A stretch of DNA of 64,000 nt from Pseudomonadota bacterium (lineage in GTDB: Bacteria; Myxococcota_A; UBA9042; GCA-2863065): the NCBI GenBank assembly GCA_005776585.1, contig SXOX01000103.1, positions 1 to 64,000 of the forward strand. Reading direction: 5' to 3'. A program made the translations under genes and the position numbers. The notes beneath the pieces are model-generated. The model worked only from the letters and a program-made list of their open reading frames with translations. It did not search any database and was not told the origin of the DNA. Shown here piece by piece: positions 53,428-61,783 of this stretch. Each line of letters starts with the position of its first letter. Position 1 is the first letter of the stretch.

Positions 53428-54165
53428 CTACTGGCAGACCGTCTGCTGCCACTGGTTGGAGGCGATGGCGCAGCTGCTCAGGCGGGCGGCCATGCACTCG
53501 TTGCGGGCCGGCTCGTTGAAGGCGTACAGGAACCCACACACGAAGCCGGCGTCGACCAGGCACATCCCGTCCGCGATGGTGGCACCCGTGTTGACGAGAC
53601 CGTACAGGATGGTGCACTCGGTGCCGGGGTTGGTCTCGTTCCAGCCCGCCAGCGCGCCAGACCGGGTCGCGACGCCCGAGGGCGGTGCACCGAGGCCGAG
53701 AGCGTCCGGGTCAATCAGCTGCGGGCCCATCGGTCCGTGCTCGGTCGTGACGATGCCATCGCCTTGGCCCTCCACCGACAGGACCGAGATGGGCGCGCCT
53801 TTCGAGTCGAGCAAGGTTGCGATGATGACGCCCTTGCCGTCCCGGAATCCACGCTGAATGACCGTGGCGAGGGACGCGCCGTTGCCCTTGCTCCAGACCG
53901 CGACGGGCGTCGCCGTGAACTCGAAGCGGTCTCCCTGGAACGTTGCGACCGTGCGCACCGTCAGGTCGTCATGCTGCACGGTCTGGAGGAACCGTGCGGC
54001 GTCCTCGGGCGCCATCGCCGAGAGGCTGGGCTCGGCTCCGAGGGCAGCCATCGCCGTGAGCGTCGGGCTCTCCTCGACACTCTGGACCGCGTTGGGAGCC
54101 TCGCCGCAGGCGGCGACGGTGAGAGCGAACGAGAAGGACAGGGTCGAGATGATGTGCGTCTTCAT
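53428..54165 (-). CDS. Small lipoprotein, function unknown
   Basis: A 245-residue lipoprotein (MKTHIISTLSFSFALTVAAC, lipobox ALTVAAC). The N-terminal half contains VRTVATFQGDRFEFTATPVAVW; the C-terminal half has six cysteines (NPGTECTILYGL, DGMCLVDAGFVCGFL, ARNECMAARLSSCA, TVCQ) and may form a disulphide-linked domain. The ATG at 54165 is chosen for the signal peptide. The 190-bp upstream region (54166-54357) is AT-rich around 54180-54240 and probably holds the promoter. Confidence 0.6.
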   Translation of the reverse strand: MKTHIISTLSFSFALTVAACGEAPNAVQSVEESPTLTAMAALGAEPSLSAMAPEDAARFLQTVQHDDLTVRTVATFQGDRFEFTATPVAVWSKGNGASLATVIQRGFRDGKGVIIATLLDSKGAPISVLSVEGQGDGIVTTEHGPMGPQLIDPDALGLGAPPSGVATRSGALAGWNETNPGTECTILYGLVNTGATIADGMCLVDAGFVCGFLYAFNEPARNECMAARLSSCAIASNQWQQTVCQ

Positions 54166-54357
54166 GATGGTCTCCAAGTTTCTTGAGGTTTGTTGGTTTG
54201 TGTCACTCACCGCATCGGCGGGACGAGAACGACTATTACACGTCCCGTGCCAGCTCCCGGAGGCATCGTAACTGATTGAAATCGCTGTGTTCGTGTCGGC
54301 GGTGACTCGCCGCGGAGTGTCTCGCTACGGTTGGACTACGGTAGAGTCCCGCAGTCG

Positions 54358-55050
54358 CTACGGTCGACCGTCCGTGTGGGGCAGTGCCGGGCGTCGCGCC
54401 ACGGCGATGAGCCCGGCCGCGTCGTCCTGGCGCACGTCGAGGCGGTCGAGCCGCTCGAGCGCGTTGGCGGCGAGCGTAAAGGGGAGCCCTAACGCGGCGT
54501 GAAGGGCGTAGCGGGCGTAGTCGCGCGCGTCGCCGTTGGCCGTCCAGCCCTGCGAGGCGCGCCCGAGCACGACGCCCGGGAAACGCCCCAGCATGACGCC
54601 CAGCGACATGAAGTAGCCTCCGTAAGCGGTAACCTCCAGGACCTCGAGACCGGCGTCCTCGAGCGCGGTCCGCATCCCGAGGCGGGTCCAGCGCCAATAG
54701 TCCACGACGTCGTGCTCGCCATAGAGCAGCGGCACCGCGACGATGAGGTGCCCGTTCGGCGTGAGCACGCGCCGGCACTCCGACAGCGCGGCTCGTGTGT
54801 CGCGCACGTGCTCGAGCACCTGGAGGCAGGTGATGAGCTCGACGGAGCCGGACGCCAGCGGCAGCGCGGTGAGGTCCCCCACGACGCTCGTCGAGTCGCG
54901 TGCGGCGATGTCGAGGGAGACGAAGCGCTCGCTCGGCAGGACGTCCCGATAGCGCGAGGTGCCGCCGCCGACGTCGACGCAGAGCGACGCACGGCGACCC
55001 GCGAGGTGCGTGGCCGCGACGCGCCGTAGCTCGGCCCGAACGCGGCGCAC
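54358..55050 (-). CDS. Class I SAM-dependent methyltransferase
   Basis: A 230-residue methyltransferase. The AdoMet-binding motif I is LCVDVGGGTSRYRDVLP; motif II is FVSLDIAARD; the loop region is LPLASGSVELITCLQVLEHV; and motif III is RVLTPNGHLIVAVPLLY. The C-terminal part is variable. The GTG at 55050 is the first start in frame, but the frame stays open upstream with methyltransferase-like sequence (SLRSIGRAYVNA), so the true start may lie further up. The acceptor substrate is unknown. It diverges from the aminotransferase gene at 55240. Confidence 0.85.
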   Translation of the reverse strand: MRRVRAELRRVAATHLAGRRASLCVDVGGGTSRYRDVLPSERFVSLDIAARDSTSVVGDLTALPLASGSVELITCLQVLEHVRDTRAALSECRRVLTPNGHLIVAVPLLYGEHDVVDYWRWTRLGMRTALEDAGLEVLEVTAYGGYFMSLGVMLGRFPGVVLGRASQGWTANGDARDYARYALHAALGLPFTLAANALERLDRLDVRQDDAAGLIAVARRPALPHTDGRP

Positions 55051-55239
55051 CGAGGGCGAGGTCGCGTTGACGTAGGCACGGCCAATCGAGCGCAGCGAAG
55101 AAACGGGGCACCTCCGCGCGCGAGTGTCGTGGGCGGTGGCGGCCGGGTCAAGGCGGTCGGGGCGGCAAGTAGACCGGCCCGCAGCCCTGCACTACAGTCC
55201 GCCCGTCGTGGTTCCACACTCACCAGCAAAAGGCCTGAC

Positions 55240-56574
55240 ATGAACCCACCCAGCATGAGCTCCGCCGAGATGGTCTCCCTGTGCAAGCAGCACAGCCTCT
55301 TCTCCTGGTCCGCCTCGGGCAAGGTCGACCCGCACGCCATCGCGCGCGCCGAGGGCGTCTATCTGTACGGTCCCGAGGGCCAACGGTGGTTGGACTTCAA
55401 CAGCCAGCTCATGTCCGTCAACATCGGACACGGCCACCCCAAGGTCATCCAGGCCATCAAGGACCAGCTCGACTCGCTCATCTTCGTCTACCCGGGCATG
55501 GCGACCGAGGTCCGGGCCAAGCTGTCGCAGCGGCTCGCGGAGCTGGTCCCCGGGGACATCAACACGTTCTTCTATACACTGGGAGGCGCTGAGGCCAACG
55601 AGAACGCCATCAAGGCCGCGCGCCTCTATACCAAGCGTCACAAGCTGCTCGTGCGCTATCGGAGCTACCACGGCGCGACGCATGGCGCGATGACGCTGAC
55701 CGGGGACCCGCGCCGTTGGTACAACGAGCCGGGGATGTCGGGCGTCGTCCGCGTGATGGATCCGGTGCCGTGGGACTACAGCTTCGGCAGCACCGAGGAG
55801 CAGATCGTCGCGAACAACCTGCGCTACCTCGAGGAGATCATCCAGTTCGAGGGCCCGCACACCATCGCGGCCATGTTCATCGAGACGGTGACGGGAACCA
55901 ACGGCATCCTGGTCCCGCCCAAGGGCTACCTCCAGGGGCTCAAGGCGCTCCTCCAGAAGTACGGCATCCTGCTGGTCTGCGACGAGGTGATGTGCGGCTG
56001 GGGGCGCACCGGCAAGAAGCTCGCGTTCGAGCACGGCGACATCGTCCCCGACATGGTCACCATGGCCAAGGGCGTCACCTCGAGCTACCTCCCCCTCGGC
56101 GTGCTCGGGCTCTCGGATGCGATCGCCGAGCACTTTCGCGAGAACGTCTTCTGGGGTGGCCTCACCTACTCCGGTCACCCCGTGTGCCTCGCCGCCGCGC
56201 TCGCGGGGATCAACGTGATGATGGAGGAGGACCTCATTGGCAACGCCGCGCGCCTCGAGCCCGTGATGCGCGAGCACATGGAGCGGCTGGCAGCGAAGCA
56301 CAAGTGCGTGCGGACGCATCGCAACATCGGCCTGTTCGGGCTCATCGAGCTTCAGAAGAACACTGCTGGCGAGCGCCTCGTGCCCTACGCGGGCGCGCAC
56401 CCCGCCATGCCGCAGCTGGCCAAGTTCTTCCGCGACAACGGGCTGTTCACCATGCTCCAGTGGGGCACCGTCATGACCAACCCGCCGCTGTGCATCACCG
56501 AGGCGCAGCTCGCCGAGGGGTTCGAAGTCATCGATCGCGGGTTGTCATTGGTGGACGCGCACGTCGACGGGTAG
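55240..56574 (+). CDS. Class III PLP-dependent aminotransferase (taurine/omega-aminotransferase-like)
   Basis: A 444-residue class III enzyme. Features: FYTLGGAEANENAIKAARLYT; YRSYHGATHGAM; the cofactor aspartate in LLVCDEVMCGWGRTG; and Lys277 in MVTMAKGVTSSYLPLG as the Schiff-base lysine. The N-terminus (MSSAEMVSLCKQHSLFSWSASG) resembles taurine:pyruvate and related omega-aminotransferases. It would transfer an amino group from an omega-amino compound to a keto acid. The ATG at 55240 is favoured over the open frame from 55129. The nearby genes give no pathway. Confidence 0.88.
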   Translation: MNPPSMSSAEMVSLCKQHSLFSWSASGKVDPHAIARAEGVYLYGPEGQRWLDFNSQLMSVNIGHGHPKVIQAIKDQLDSLIFVYPGMATEVRAKLSQRLAELVPGDINTFFYTLGGAEANENAIKAARLYTKRHKLLVRYRSYHGATHGAMTLTGDPRRWYNEPGMSGVVRVMDPVPWDYSFGSTEEQIVANNLRYLEEIIQFEGPHTIAAMFIETVTGTNGILVPPKGYLQGLKALLQKYGILLVCDEVMCGWGRTGKKLAFEHGDIVPDMVTMAKGVTSSYLPLGVLGLSDAIAEHFRENVFWGGLTYSGHPVCLAAALAGINVMMEEDLIGNAARLEPVMREHMERLAAKHKCVRTHRNIGLFGLIELQKNTAGERLVPYAGAHPAMPQLAKFFRDNGLFTMLQWGTVMTNPPLCITEAQLAEGFEVIDRGLSLVDAHVDG

Positions 56575-56610
56575 CCTGCGTCATGTGGCCAGGCTCGCCA
56601 CTCTGCGCCA

Positions 56611-57450
56611 TCACGGCTTGGGCTGAAACCGCAGCGTGCCGCCCTGGACTAGCGCGGCATGGTCGATCCATCGGCCCGCCAGCGGTTCTTGGTTCCATGT
56701 GACAGCGCCAAACGACGCACCCTGCGACGCGCCCGGCGCCTCGATGACGACCTCGCCGGTCGGCAGGTGCAGCACTGCGCGCTCGAAGCGGGGCGCCACG
56801 AGGTCGTAGCCCGGCACGCACGGCCGCGGGAGCAACCCCACGGCCGCGAGCACATACCACGCAGAGAGCGTCCCGGCGTCGTCGTTGCCGATGAGCCCGT
56901 CGGGAGCGGTCGTGTAGCTCACGGTGCCGATCCACCGCGTCCACTCGTCGGCGAGGTCGGGCCTCCCCGCTTGCGAGAACAGCGTCGGCGCCAGGATGTC
57001 GGGCACGCCGGTCCCCTGAAGACGCGTGTGGGAGAGCCCCGCCATGTCCGGATCGGCGTACTGATACCCCGCGCAGTGCAGGGCCCCGAGCGCCTTGCCG
57101 TTCTGGTCGACCGTGTCCGGGCTCGCCTTGACGAGGCCGAAGGGCCGCGTGGCTCCGGGGTGCGAGGACCCGACGTTGCCGCCGGTGAAGCCGGTCCCGA
57201 TGAAGGGGTTCACCCACGCGACGGGCGGGCCAGAGTCCGGGGCGGGCGCGGCATCGGAGGCCGAGTCAGAGGCAGGCGCGGCATCGGAACCTGGCAGGTC
57301 TGGCGCGCTCACCGCAGGAACGTCGGGCGCGGTGTCGACGGGAGTCGCACCGGTGGTCGCGTCGGCGCTCGCCGGAGGGTCCGCGAAGGAGCACCCAGCG
57401 AGCGCCGTTGCGAAGAGGACGGCGACGCGGAGCGAGCGGAGGCAGCCCAT
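56611..57450 (-). CDS. GH92-like lipoprotein with central part missing
   Basis: A 279-residue lipoprotein (lipobox ATALAGC, Cys20) with an Asp/Ala/Pro/Ser tether to about residue 76. Residues 79-155 match the start of GH92 alpha-mannosidases (VNPFIGTGFTGGNVG, HPGATRPFGLVKASPDT, GLSHTRLQGTG). From residue about 160 the sequence matches the C-terminal end of the same family (AGRPDLADEWTRW; PDGLIGNDDAGTLSAWYVLAAVG; LHLPTGEVVIEA). The roughly 450 residues between, which carry most of the (alpha/alpha)6 catalytic domain, are absent, in frame. Activity is unlikely. Either a real deletion or an assembly collapse is possible. Confidence 0.75.
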   Translation of the reverse strand: MGCLRSLRVAVLFATALAGCSFADPPASADATTGATPVDTAPDVPAVSAPDLPGSDAAPASDSASDAAPAPDSGPPVAWVNPFIGTGFTGGNVGSSHPGATRPFGLVKASPDTVDQNGKALGALHCAGYQYADPDMAGLSHTRLQGTGVPDILAPTLFSQAGRPDLADEWTRWIGTVSYTTAPDGLIGNDDAGTLSAWYVLAAVGLLPRPCVPGYDLVAPRFERAVLHLPTGEVVIEAPGASQGASFGAVTWNQEPLAGRWIDHAALVQGGTLRFQPKP

Positions 57451-57833
57451 GTCCGCGCACGGTAGCCAGGAGCGCGCGGTGGGTCAATGAGGCGCGAACG
57501 GGCGCCCGTGCCGCGAACAAGGCCACGTGGCGAATTCGTGGAGCGCGGCTCTTGAGAATGTCGTTTCGTTCCGCCTGGGTTCGACGTCTCGGGACTACCG
57601 TGCCACCGGTTGAGCGTGGACCGTGTTGTCGTCAACGTGTGCCTTCAATACATCGGTTCCAAAATTTTTCTTCTTCATGGCACTTTGTCCATTGACATTG
57701 GCGGTACGGCTAGGTAACGTCGGCCCATCGCTAGACACGGGGCCTCGACAACACGGGGCCTCGACAACACGGGGCCTCGACAACACGGGGCCTCGACAAC
57801 ACGGGGCCCCCATGCTGCTTGGAGGATCTCGTC
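57451..57833. other. 383-bp intergenic region
   Basis: No coding frame with matching codon use is seen. The first 200 bp are unremarkable. Around 57655-57690 the sequence turns AT-rich (AAAATTTTTC), then TTGACA at 57692-57697 with a weak -10-like TAACGT 17 bp further, a candidate promoter for the gene run that starts at 57834. The 16-bp tandem array (57735-57810) follows, then GGAGGA and the ATG. Confidence 0.4.
57735..57810. repeat. Tandem repeat, 16-bp unit x 4.7
   Basis: The unit ACACGGGGCCTCGACA occurs four times without a mismatch (57735-57750, 57751-57766, 57767-57782, 57783-57798), followed by a partial fifth copy. It lies in the 5' leader between the putative promoter and the ribosome-binding site of the unknown gene at 57834. 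GGGGCC pairs with itself across copies, so the RNA could fold into stacked GC hairpins. Confidence 0.9.
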
Positions 57834-58319
57834 ATGCCCATGATCGAATCGGAATATACCCTGTCCGGCCCCAATACCACGGGCCTGATCTACGACAACC
57901 AGCGCGCCATTTGGAAGCTCGGCGATGGCGTGAAGTCCATCTTCGCGGGCTTCCGAGTCAAGTCGTTGGTGTCCTCGGCCACCATCCTGACGACCCAGCT
58001 CCGGATGAAGCTCGTCACGGCGAACGACCCGGGCTTTCTGGGGGTCAGCGGCTCCCTCCCCGTCGGCTTCGGCAAGTACCTGGCCTACTCGGGCGGAAGC
58101 CCCGCCTACCTCGACATCACGCCGGGCAACGTCGGCTCCGTGGGCAACTTCGCCCTCTCGGACCAGGGTGGGTACGGCCCGCCGGTCACGCTGACGAGCG
58201 CAGCGCTCGTCACGGACCCAGACTTCTTCGGCGCCTACCTGATCCCCGTCATCGATGCCCAGAGCCCGGCTGGAACGTGGACGGTCACCATCGGCGTGTC
58301 GATGATGGTCAAGGGGTAG
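57834..58319 (+). CDS. Uncharacterised protein, 161 aa
   Basis: A 161-residue protein with no signal peptide or membrane segment. It is rich in beta-prone residues (YTLSGPNTTGLIYDNQRAIW, FAGFRVKSLVSSATILTTQ, AGTWTVTIGVSMMV) with Gly and Pro turns, like a beta-sandwich. The family is not recognised. The ATG has a GGAGGA site 7 nt before it; a TTG at 57819 is in frame. It may be the first gene of the unknown gene run. Confidence 0.55.
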   Translation: MPMIESEYTLSGPNTTGLIYDNQRAIWKLGDGVKSIFAGFRVKSLVSSATILTTQLRMKLVTANDPGFLGVSGSLPVGFGKYLAYSGGSPAYLDITPGNVGSVGNFALSDQGGYGPPVTLTSAALVTDPDFFGAYLIPVIDAQSPAGTWTVTIGVSMMVKG

Positions 58320-58367
58320 TCACGAGCCACTCGAACCCGGCCGCGCCCCAGCGATCTCCGTCCTGGT

Positions 58368-58390
58368 GCACGGCCGGCTTCCTGCCGTGC
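58368..58390. promoter_or_regulatory. Hairpin adjoining the ribosome-binding site of the 58401 gene
   Basis: GCACGGC (58368-58374) pairs with GCCGTGC (58384-58390) around a 9-nt loop. The right arm is directly next to the GGGGGG ribosome-binding site (58391-58396) of the gene at 58401. It could limit translation of that gene; no known riboswitch is recognised. Confidence 0.3.
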
Positions 58391-58400
58391 GGGGGGTCGC

Positions 58401-59189
58401 ATGAGAGTTGAACGACTGTTGACCAGGCAAGGCGCTCGGCCCATGCGTGGCTCTGTCAATGCGACCCGGGAGGCGCCCGTGACCCGGGCGCAAGTGGCCC
58501 AAGACGCACCGCCGGCACGCGCCGACGGGTATGGCTTCAGCGCCAGAGCGGCGATCCCCACCATTCAGCCGGAGCGCGCGCTCCGCGTCACGCTGGCTGA
58601 CAAGGCGCCGGGAAGTGCGTGCTGCGATGCCTGCGCCTCAGGCGACGCTTGCGAGGGTGGTTGTGGCGGCTCCGGTGGCTGCGGGTGCTCCGCTGCGCAC
58701 GACGCAGCGCCGCATCAGGGTGGTGGCTGTGCCGGCAAGCAGGTCACGTCGGCGGGCGTCTCCAGGACGCCGGAGCGCATCCCTCGGCCGGCGTCGAGCC
58801 ACACCTCACCCGTCCGCCTGCGACCGCCAACCCGTGACTTTCGGAGCGAGCTCGTCCAGCGCATCGCCGACCTCGAGGCCGCCGTCCGACGCGATCTCGA
58901 TCGTGTGCCGCCGAGCACGCACTTCGTACTGTCTCGCGCGATTCTGGACAGCTCTTCGATGGTGCGTGAGCACCTCGCGGCGAGCGGGTTCAAGGACCTG
59001 GACGCCTATCTTCGGGCGCAGGCCAACCCCGCGCAATTCATGGAGCGCATCATCTGGACCGCTCGCTTCGAGCACCACATGCTCCAGGCGCTTGAGAGTC
59101 GCGGGGGGCTCAACCTCGACGCCCCGATGACCTACGAGGGCATTGTTGGCGCCATGCTGAAGCTGGCCGGGAGGAGGAGCGCGCCATGA
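58401..59189 (+). CDS. Uncharacterised protein with a dense Cys/Gly patch
   Basis: A 262-residue protein. The N-terminal 70 residues are disordered and basic. About residues 74-113 form a cysteine patch (CCDACASGDACEGGC, then GGCGCS and GGGCAGK), with some ten cysteines and many glycines. The C-terminal half (about 145-260) is helical (ELVQRIADLEAAVRRDLDRV; FMERIIWTARFEHHML). There is no signal peptide. The patch could bind metal or be modified. It is coupled to the next gene by an ATGA overlap at 59186. The family is not recognised; a start at 58443 is also possible. Confidence 0.5.
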   Translation: MRVERLLTRQGARPMRGSVNATREAPVTRAQVAQDAPPARADGYGFSARAAIPTIQPERALRVTLADKAPGSACCDACASGDACEGGCGGSGGCGCSAAHDAAPHQGGGCAGKQVTSAGVSRTPERIPRPASSHTSPVRLRPPTRDFRSELVQRIADLEAAVRRDLDRVPPSTHFVLSRAILDSSSMVREHLAASGFKDLDAYLRAQANPAQFMERIIWTARFEHHMLQALESRGGLNLDAPMTYEGIVGAMLKLAGRRSAP

Positions 59190-60721
59190 AGCAACTACCG
59201 TTCTCCGACACATACCAGCCGAGGCACCAGGCGCTTCCCAACCCAAGCGACTCTCGCGCGACGCTCGTGATCGTCGAATTCGGGATGGAGCAGTCACCTC
59301 CGTTGCCGCCGTCCGTTGAACCCGGAAAGGGTCAACCGACCATGTTGCCCATGGCCCCCTCCCCCTGCAGCAAGGACAAGGCCGGCTTCGCCATGGGCCT
59401 GTTCGGCAGATGCGGACTGATTGGCAGTCCCGACGTCGACCCTGTCCCCGACTTTCGATCCGAGCCAGGGCCGCAGCCGCCTCCGGTGACCGCCGAGGTC
59501 CCGTTTTGGATGGATCCGGCCAACCCGTGCTTTGGGCTCGATCCATACCTGCTGGTCAAAGCCATGGCAGGAAGCGTCCCAGACGTGGCCAAGCCGAAGA
59601 AGGCGGATGAAGAGCAGTCCGAAGACTGGATCTTCGATGACCTGGAGGACGACTGGAATGACGAGGACGAGGAGGAGAGCGGAAATGCGCCAGTTCACTC
59701 GTCCGGAGACGATACAGCCGACAGCGGTCAACAACCGAGCAACGTGCCGCCCGGCGGGTCTGGCACGGACAGTGGGCGGCGACATTCAAGGGGACGCTCG
59801 GACGGACCGATTGCGGGCCTCGTGCCATGTGGCAAGGAAAAGGATCAATTGGCAAGAGCACAATGGGTTCGCAAGTTGTGTTCGGCTGGCCTCGGCGTAC
59901 CCGGGAAGGATCATCCTTGCAAGAATGACTACGACTGGCTCCTCAGGTCATGCGTCCCGGTTCCAGAGGGAAAAAAAGAGTTGTGCGACATTTGGGCAAA
60001 AAAAATGATCAGCTGTTTCAAGGTCTATCCTCTGCCGCCCGAGGATAAGGGCTCCGCTGGATGCAAGACCGAGAGTCAAAGTGTGAAGGAGGCCAGGGAG
60101 GCATTTGAGCGGTGTTGGGGTACGCATGCTCCGAAGCCTTCCGGGAGCAAGCGTTACGCCGACAGCGAATCCGTTCTGAACGATTGTCTCGCCTGGCTGA
60201 TCTCGGCTCTCATCGATTGCTTGGTTGGCGACGTGGGTGACATCGGGGCCGAGTCGCAGTGCTGGTCCCTTGCGCCGCGCGATTGCCCCCCGGGGGAGGG
60301 GTGCTCCGACCGCTGGATCTGCGAGTGCCGCGACCGTTCTTCGGGAACGGCCTGCACGTACCTTCGCCACCCCACTGGAATTGCGGTCGTCTCATGCGAC
60401 AATATGGTCTCTGACGAGGTTACACTTGGCGAGTGCCCGCCCGAGTGTCGGAACCAGAAGGTCGCGCAAGGACCGAGCGAACTCGAGGCTCCAGTTGACT
60501 GCGGAGGCTGCAAGCCCCGCCCCAGTTCGCTCACGATTGTCGAGATGTGCGCATCTACGCGTTCGACTGAGGTGTTCAACAAGCTCGGATGCGGCGTCAT
60601 CGATCCCGTTCCCTTCCTTGGCATGATTGCGCTCGAACCTGACCTACTTGGAGGTCCACTCGACTCCGACCCAATCGCGATCTTGTCCGCTGACCCGACG
60701 CCCGGCTACGGCGGCGCGTAA
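59186..60721 (+). CDS. Uncharacterised cysteine-rich protein, 511 aa
   Basis: A 511-residue protein with no signal peptide. The middle has a strongly acidic tract (DWIFDDLEDDWNDEDEEESG, about residues 148-167). The second half has about 30 cysteines (KDHPCKNDYDWLLRSC, APRDCPPGEGCSDRWICEC, PVDCGGCKPRP). Codon use is visibly less GC-biased than in neighbouring genes (many A/T third positions in 59850-60600), suggesting acquisition. It overlaps the gene before by 4 bp. Unrecognised; the acidic-plus-cysteine build suggests metal or partner binding. Confidence 0.5.
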   Translation: MKQLPFSDTYQPRHQALPNPSDSRATLVIVEFGMEQSPPLPPSVEPGKGQPTMLPMAPSPCSKDKAGFAMGLFGRCGLIGSPDVDPVPDFRSEPGPQPPPVTAEVPFWMDPANPCFGLDPYLLVKAMAGSVPDVAKPKKADEEQSEDWIFDDLEDDWNDEDEEESGNAPVHSSGDDTADSGQQPSNVPPGGSGTDSGRRHSRGRSDGPIAGLVPCGKEKDQLARAQWVRKLCSAGLGVPGKDHPCKNDYDWLLRSCVPVPEGKKELCDIWAKKMISCFKVYPLPPEDKGSAGCKTESQSVKEAREAFERCWGTHAPKPSGSKRYADSESVLNDCLAWLISALIDCLVGDVGDIGAESQCWSLAPRDCPPGEGCSDRWICECRDRSSGTACTYLRHPTGIAVVSCDNMVSDEVTLGECPPECRNQKVAQGPSELEAPVDCGGCKPRPSSLTIVEMCASTRSTEVFNKLGCGVIDPVPFLGMIALEPDLLGGPLDSDPIAILSADPTPGYGGA

Positions 60722-60734
60722 CTGGCCCCCGAGC

Positions 60735-61187
60735 ATGTTGACCCGACGCCCACCCGTGTCAAAGGGACGCCTTGCAGCAGCGGCCGCTCTGTCGGGCGCT
60801 CTCGTGACCTCCGGGCTGGCGTGCGCTCCAGCGACCAGGTACACGCTGGGACCGGCCGTGCGCGCGAACGCCATTGGTTCACAGGGCGTCCCTGCGGGCG
60901 CCCCGCACTGCCTGCCGCGAGACGGGCGTTTCCTTCGCCAATGCGTGCGTCGTTCGTTGGTCCAGGAGGCGACTGACTTGATCTTCGCGGCATGCAGAGG
61001 TCGAGGGCTCTCTGTCGATGTATGCAATTGTCTTGTCAACGTCACTCTCGCGCGAGATTGCGCCGACAGGCGACTCTGGGACCTCGCGAGTTCGGAGAAG
61101 CGACAGATATTTGCGCCGGCGATAGAGCTGATGGTTCGAAACGAGGTGGATCCTGGGCCAAGTGGACTGGACGATGACCTCCGATAG
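60735..61187 (+). CDS. Small cysteine-containing lipoprotein, unknown
   Basis: A 150-residue lipoprotein; MLTRRPPVSKGRLAAAAALSGALVTSGLAC ends in the lipobox. The mature part has paired cysteines (DLIFAACRGRGLSVDVCNC, TLARDCADRRLWDLAS) and a helical C-terminus (APAIELMVRNEVDPGPSG). It begins 13 nt after the acidic cysteine-rich gene and overlaps the next gene by 14 bp. The cysteine spacing resembles that of the next product. The family is not recognised. Confidence 0.55.
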   Translation: MLTRRPPVSKGRLAAAAALSGALVTSGLACAPATRYTLGPAVRANAIGSQGVPAGAPHCLPRDGRFLRQCVRRSLVQEATDLIFAACRGRGLSVDVCNCLVNVTLARDCADRRLWDLASSEKRQIFAPAIELMVRNEVDPGPSGLDDDLR

Positions 61188-61629
61188 CCGCACTACGCTC
61201 TGCGCTGGGACGATGGCCGAGCTGCGGGGCCGCGTCGGCTGGCCAGCGCGGCTTGCCTCCCGTCTGCTCGTGACCCTCGCTCTCGGAGCACAGCTTCGAC
61301 AATGCGCCGCACAGGAGCGCATCATTGCAAGTCGCGACGAGTTCCTAGCTGTCGTCCGTGCGAATGGCGAGGTCGAGTGCTCTTGCCGGGACGACGAAGT
61401 GTGCGCCGCCCGCATCTGCGTCGCGCGCGAGGTGGCGTACAGCTGGACTGAGACGCTCCACGGCCTGTGCACCAGACGCGGCCATTCGCGTGCCGTCTGC
61501 GAGTACTACACTGACTGCGGTGTTCTCGCCCGCTGCGGCACGCGGCCCGAGGCGGCCGACGATGGCACCATGCGCGAGCTGATTGAATTCTCGGCGGACG
61601 TTGTCTTCAAGTGGATGGAGCCGAAGTGA
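61174..61629 (+). CDS. Small exported cysteine-rich protein, unknown
   Basis: A 151-residue protein. A hydrophobic segment (ARLASRLLVTLALGAQLRQCAAQ) acts as signal peptide; from the ATG at 61213 it would be shorter and more typical. The mature part contains CSCRDDEVCAARIC, LCTRRGHSRAVC and CGVLARC, with a helical end (ELIEFSADVVFKWME). Its cysteine order resembles the preceding gene product, so the two may be diverged duplicates. It is the last gene of the unknown run. Confidence 0.5.
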   Translation: MTSDSRTTLCAGTMAELRGRVGWPARLASRLLVTLALGAQLRQCAAQERIIASRDEFLAVVRANGEVECSCRDDEVCAARICVAREVAYSWTETLHGLCTRRGHSRAVCEYYTDCGVLARCGTRPEAADDGTMRELIEFSADVVFKWMEPK

Positions 61630-61783
61630 CCCGCCGGTGCTGGTGCTGCCGCGCGGCCCGGGTCCCAGCCGAGACCGCCACGAGCCCCACCAAAAACCAC
61701 ATCAAACTTGACGCCCCACGCCTCCCGTCATAGTCCTCCGCAAACGCTGTCCACCCAACGGCAGCAGAAGGGACCGAATCCAG

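Noticed and set aside
57692-57720. A strong sigma-70 promoter
   Set aside because: TTGACA is perfect but the best -10 at 17-bp spacing matches only 3 of 6, so it is kept only as a candidate within the intergenic entry.
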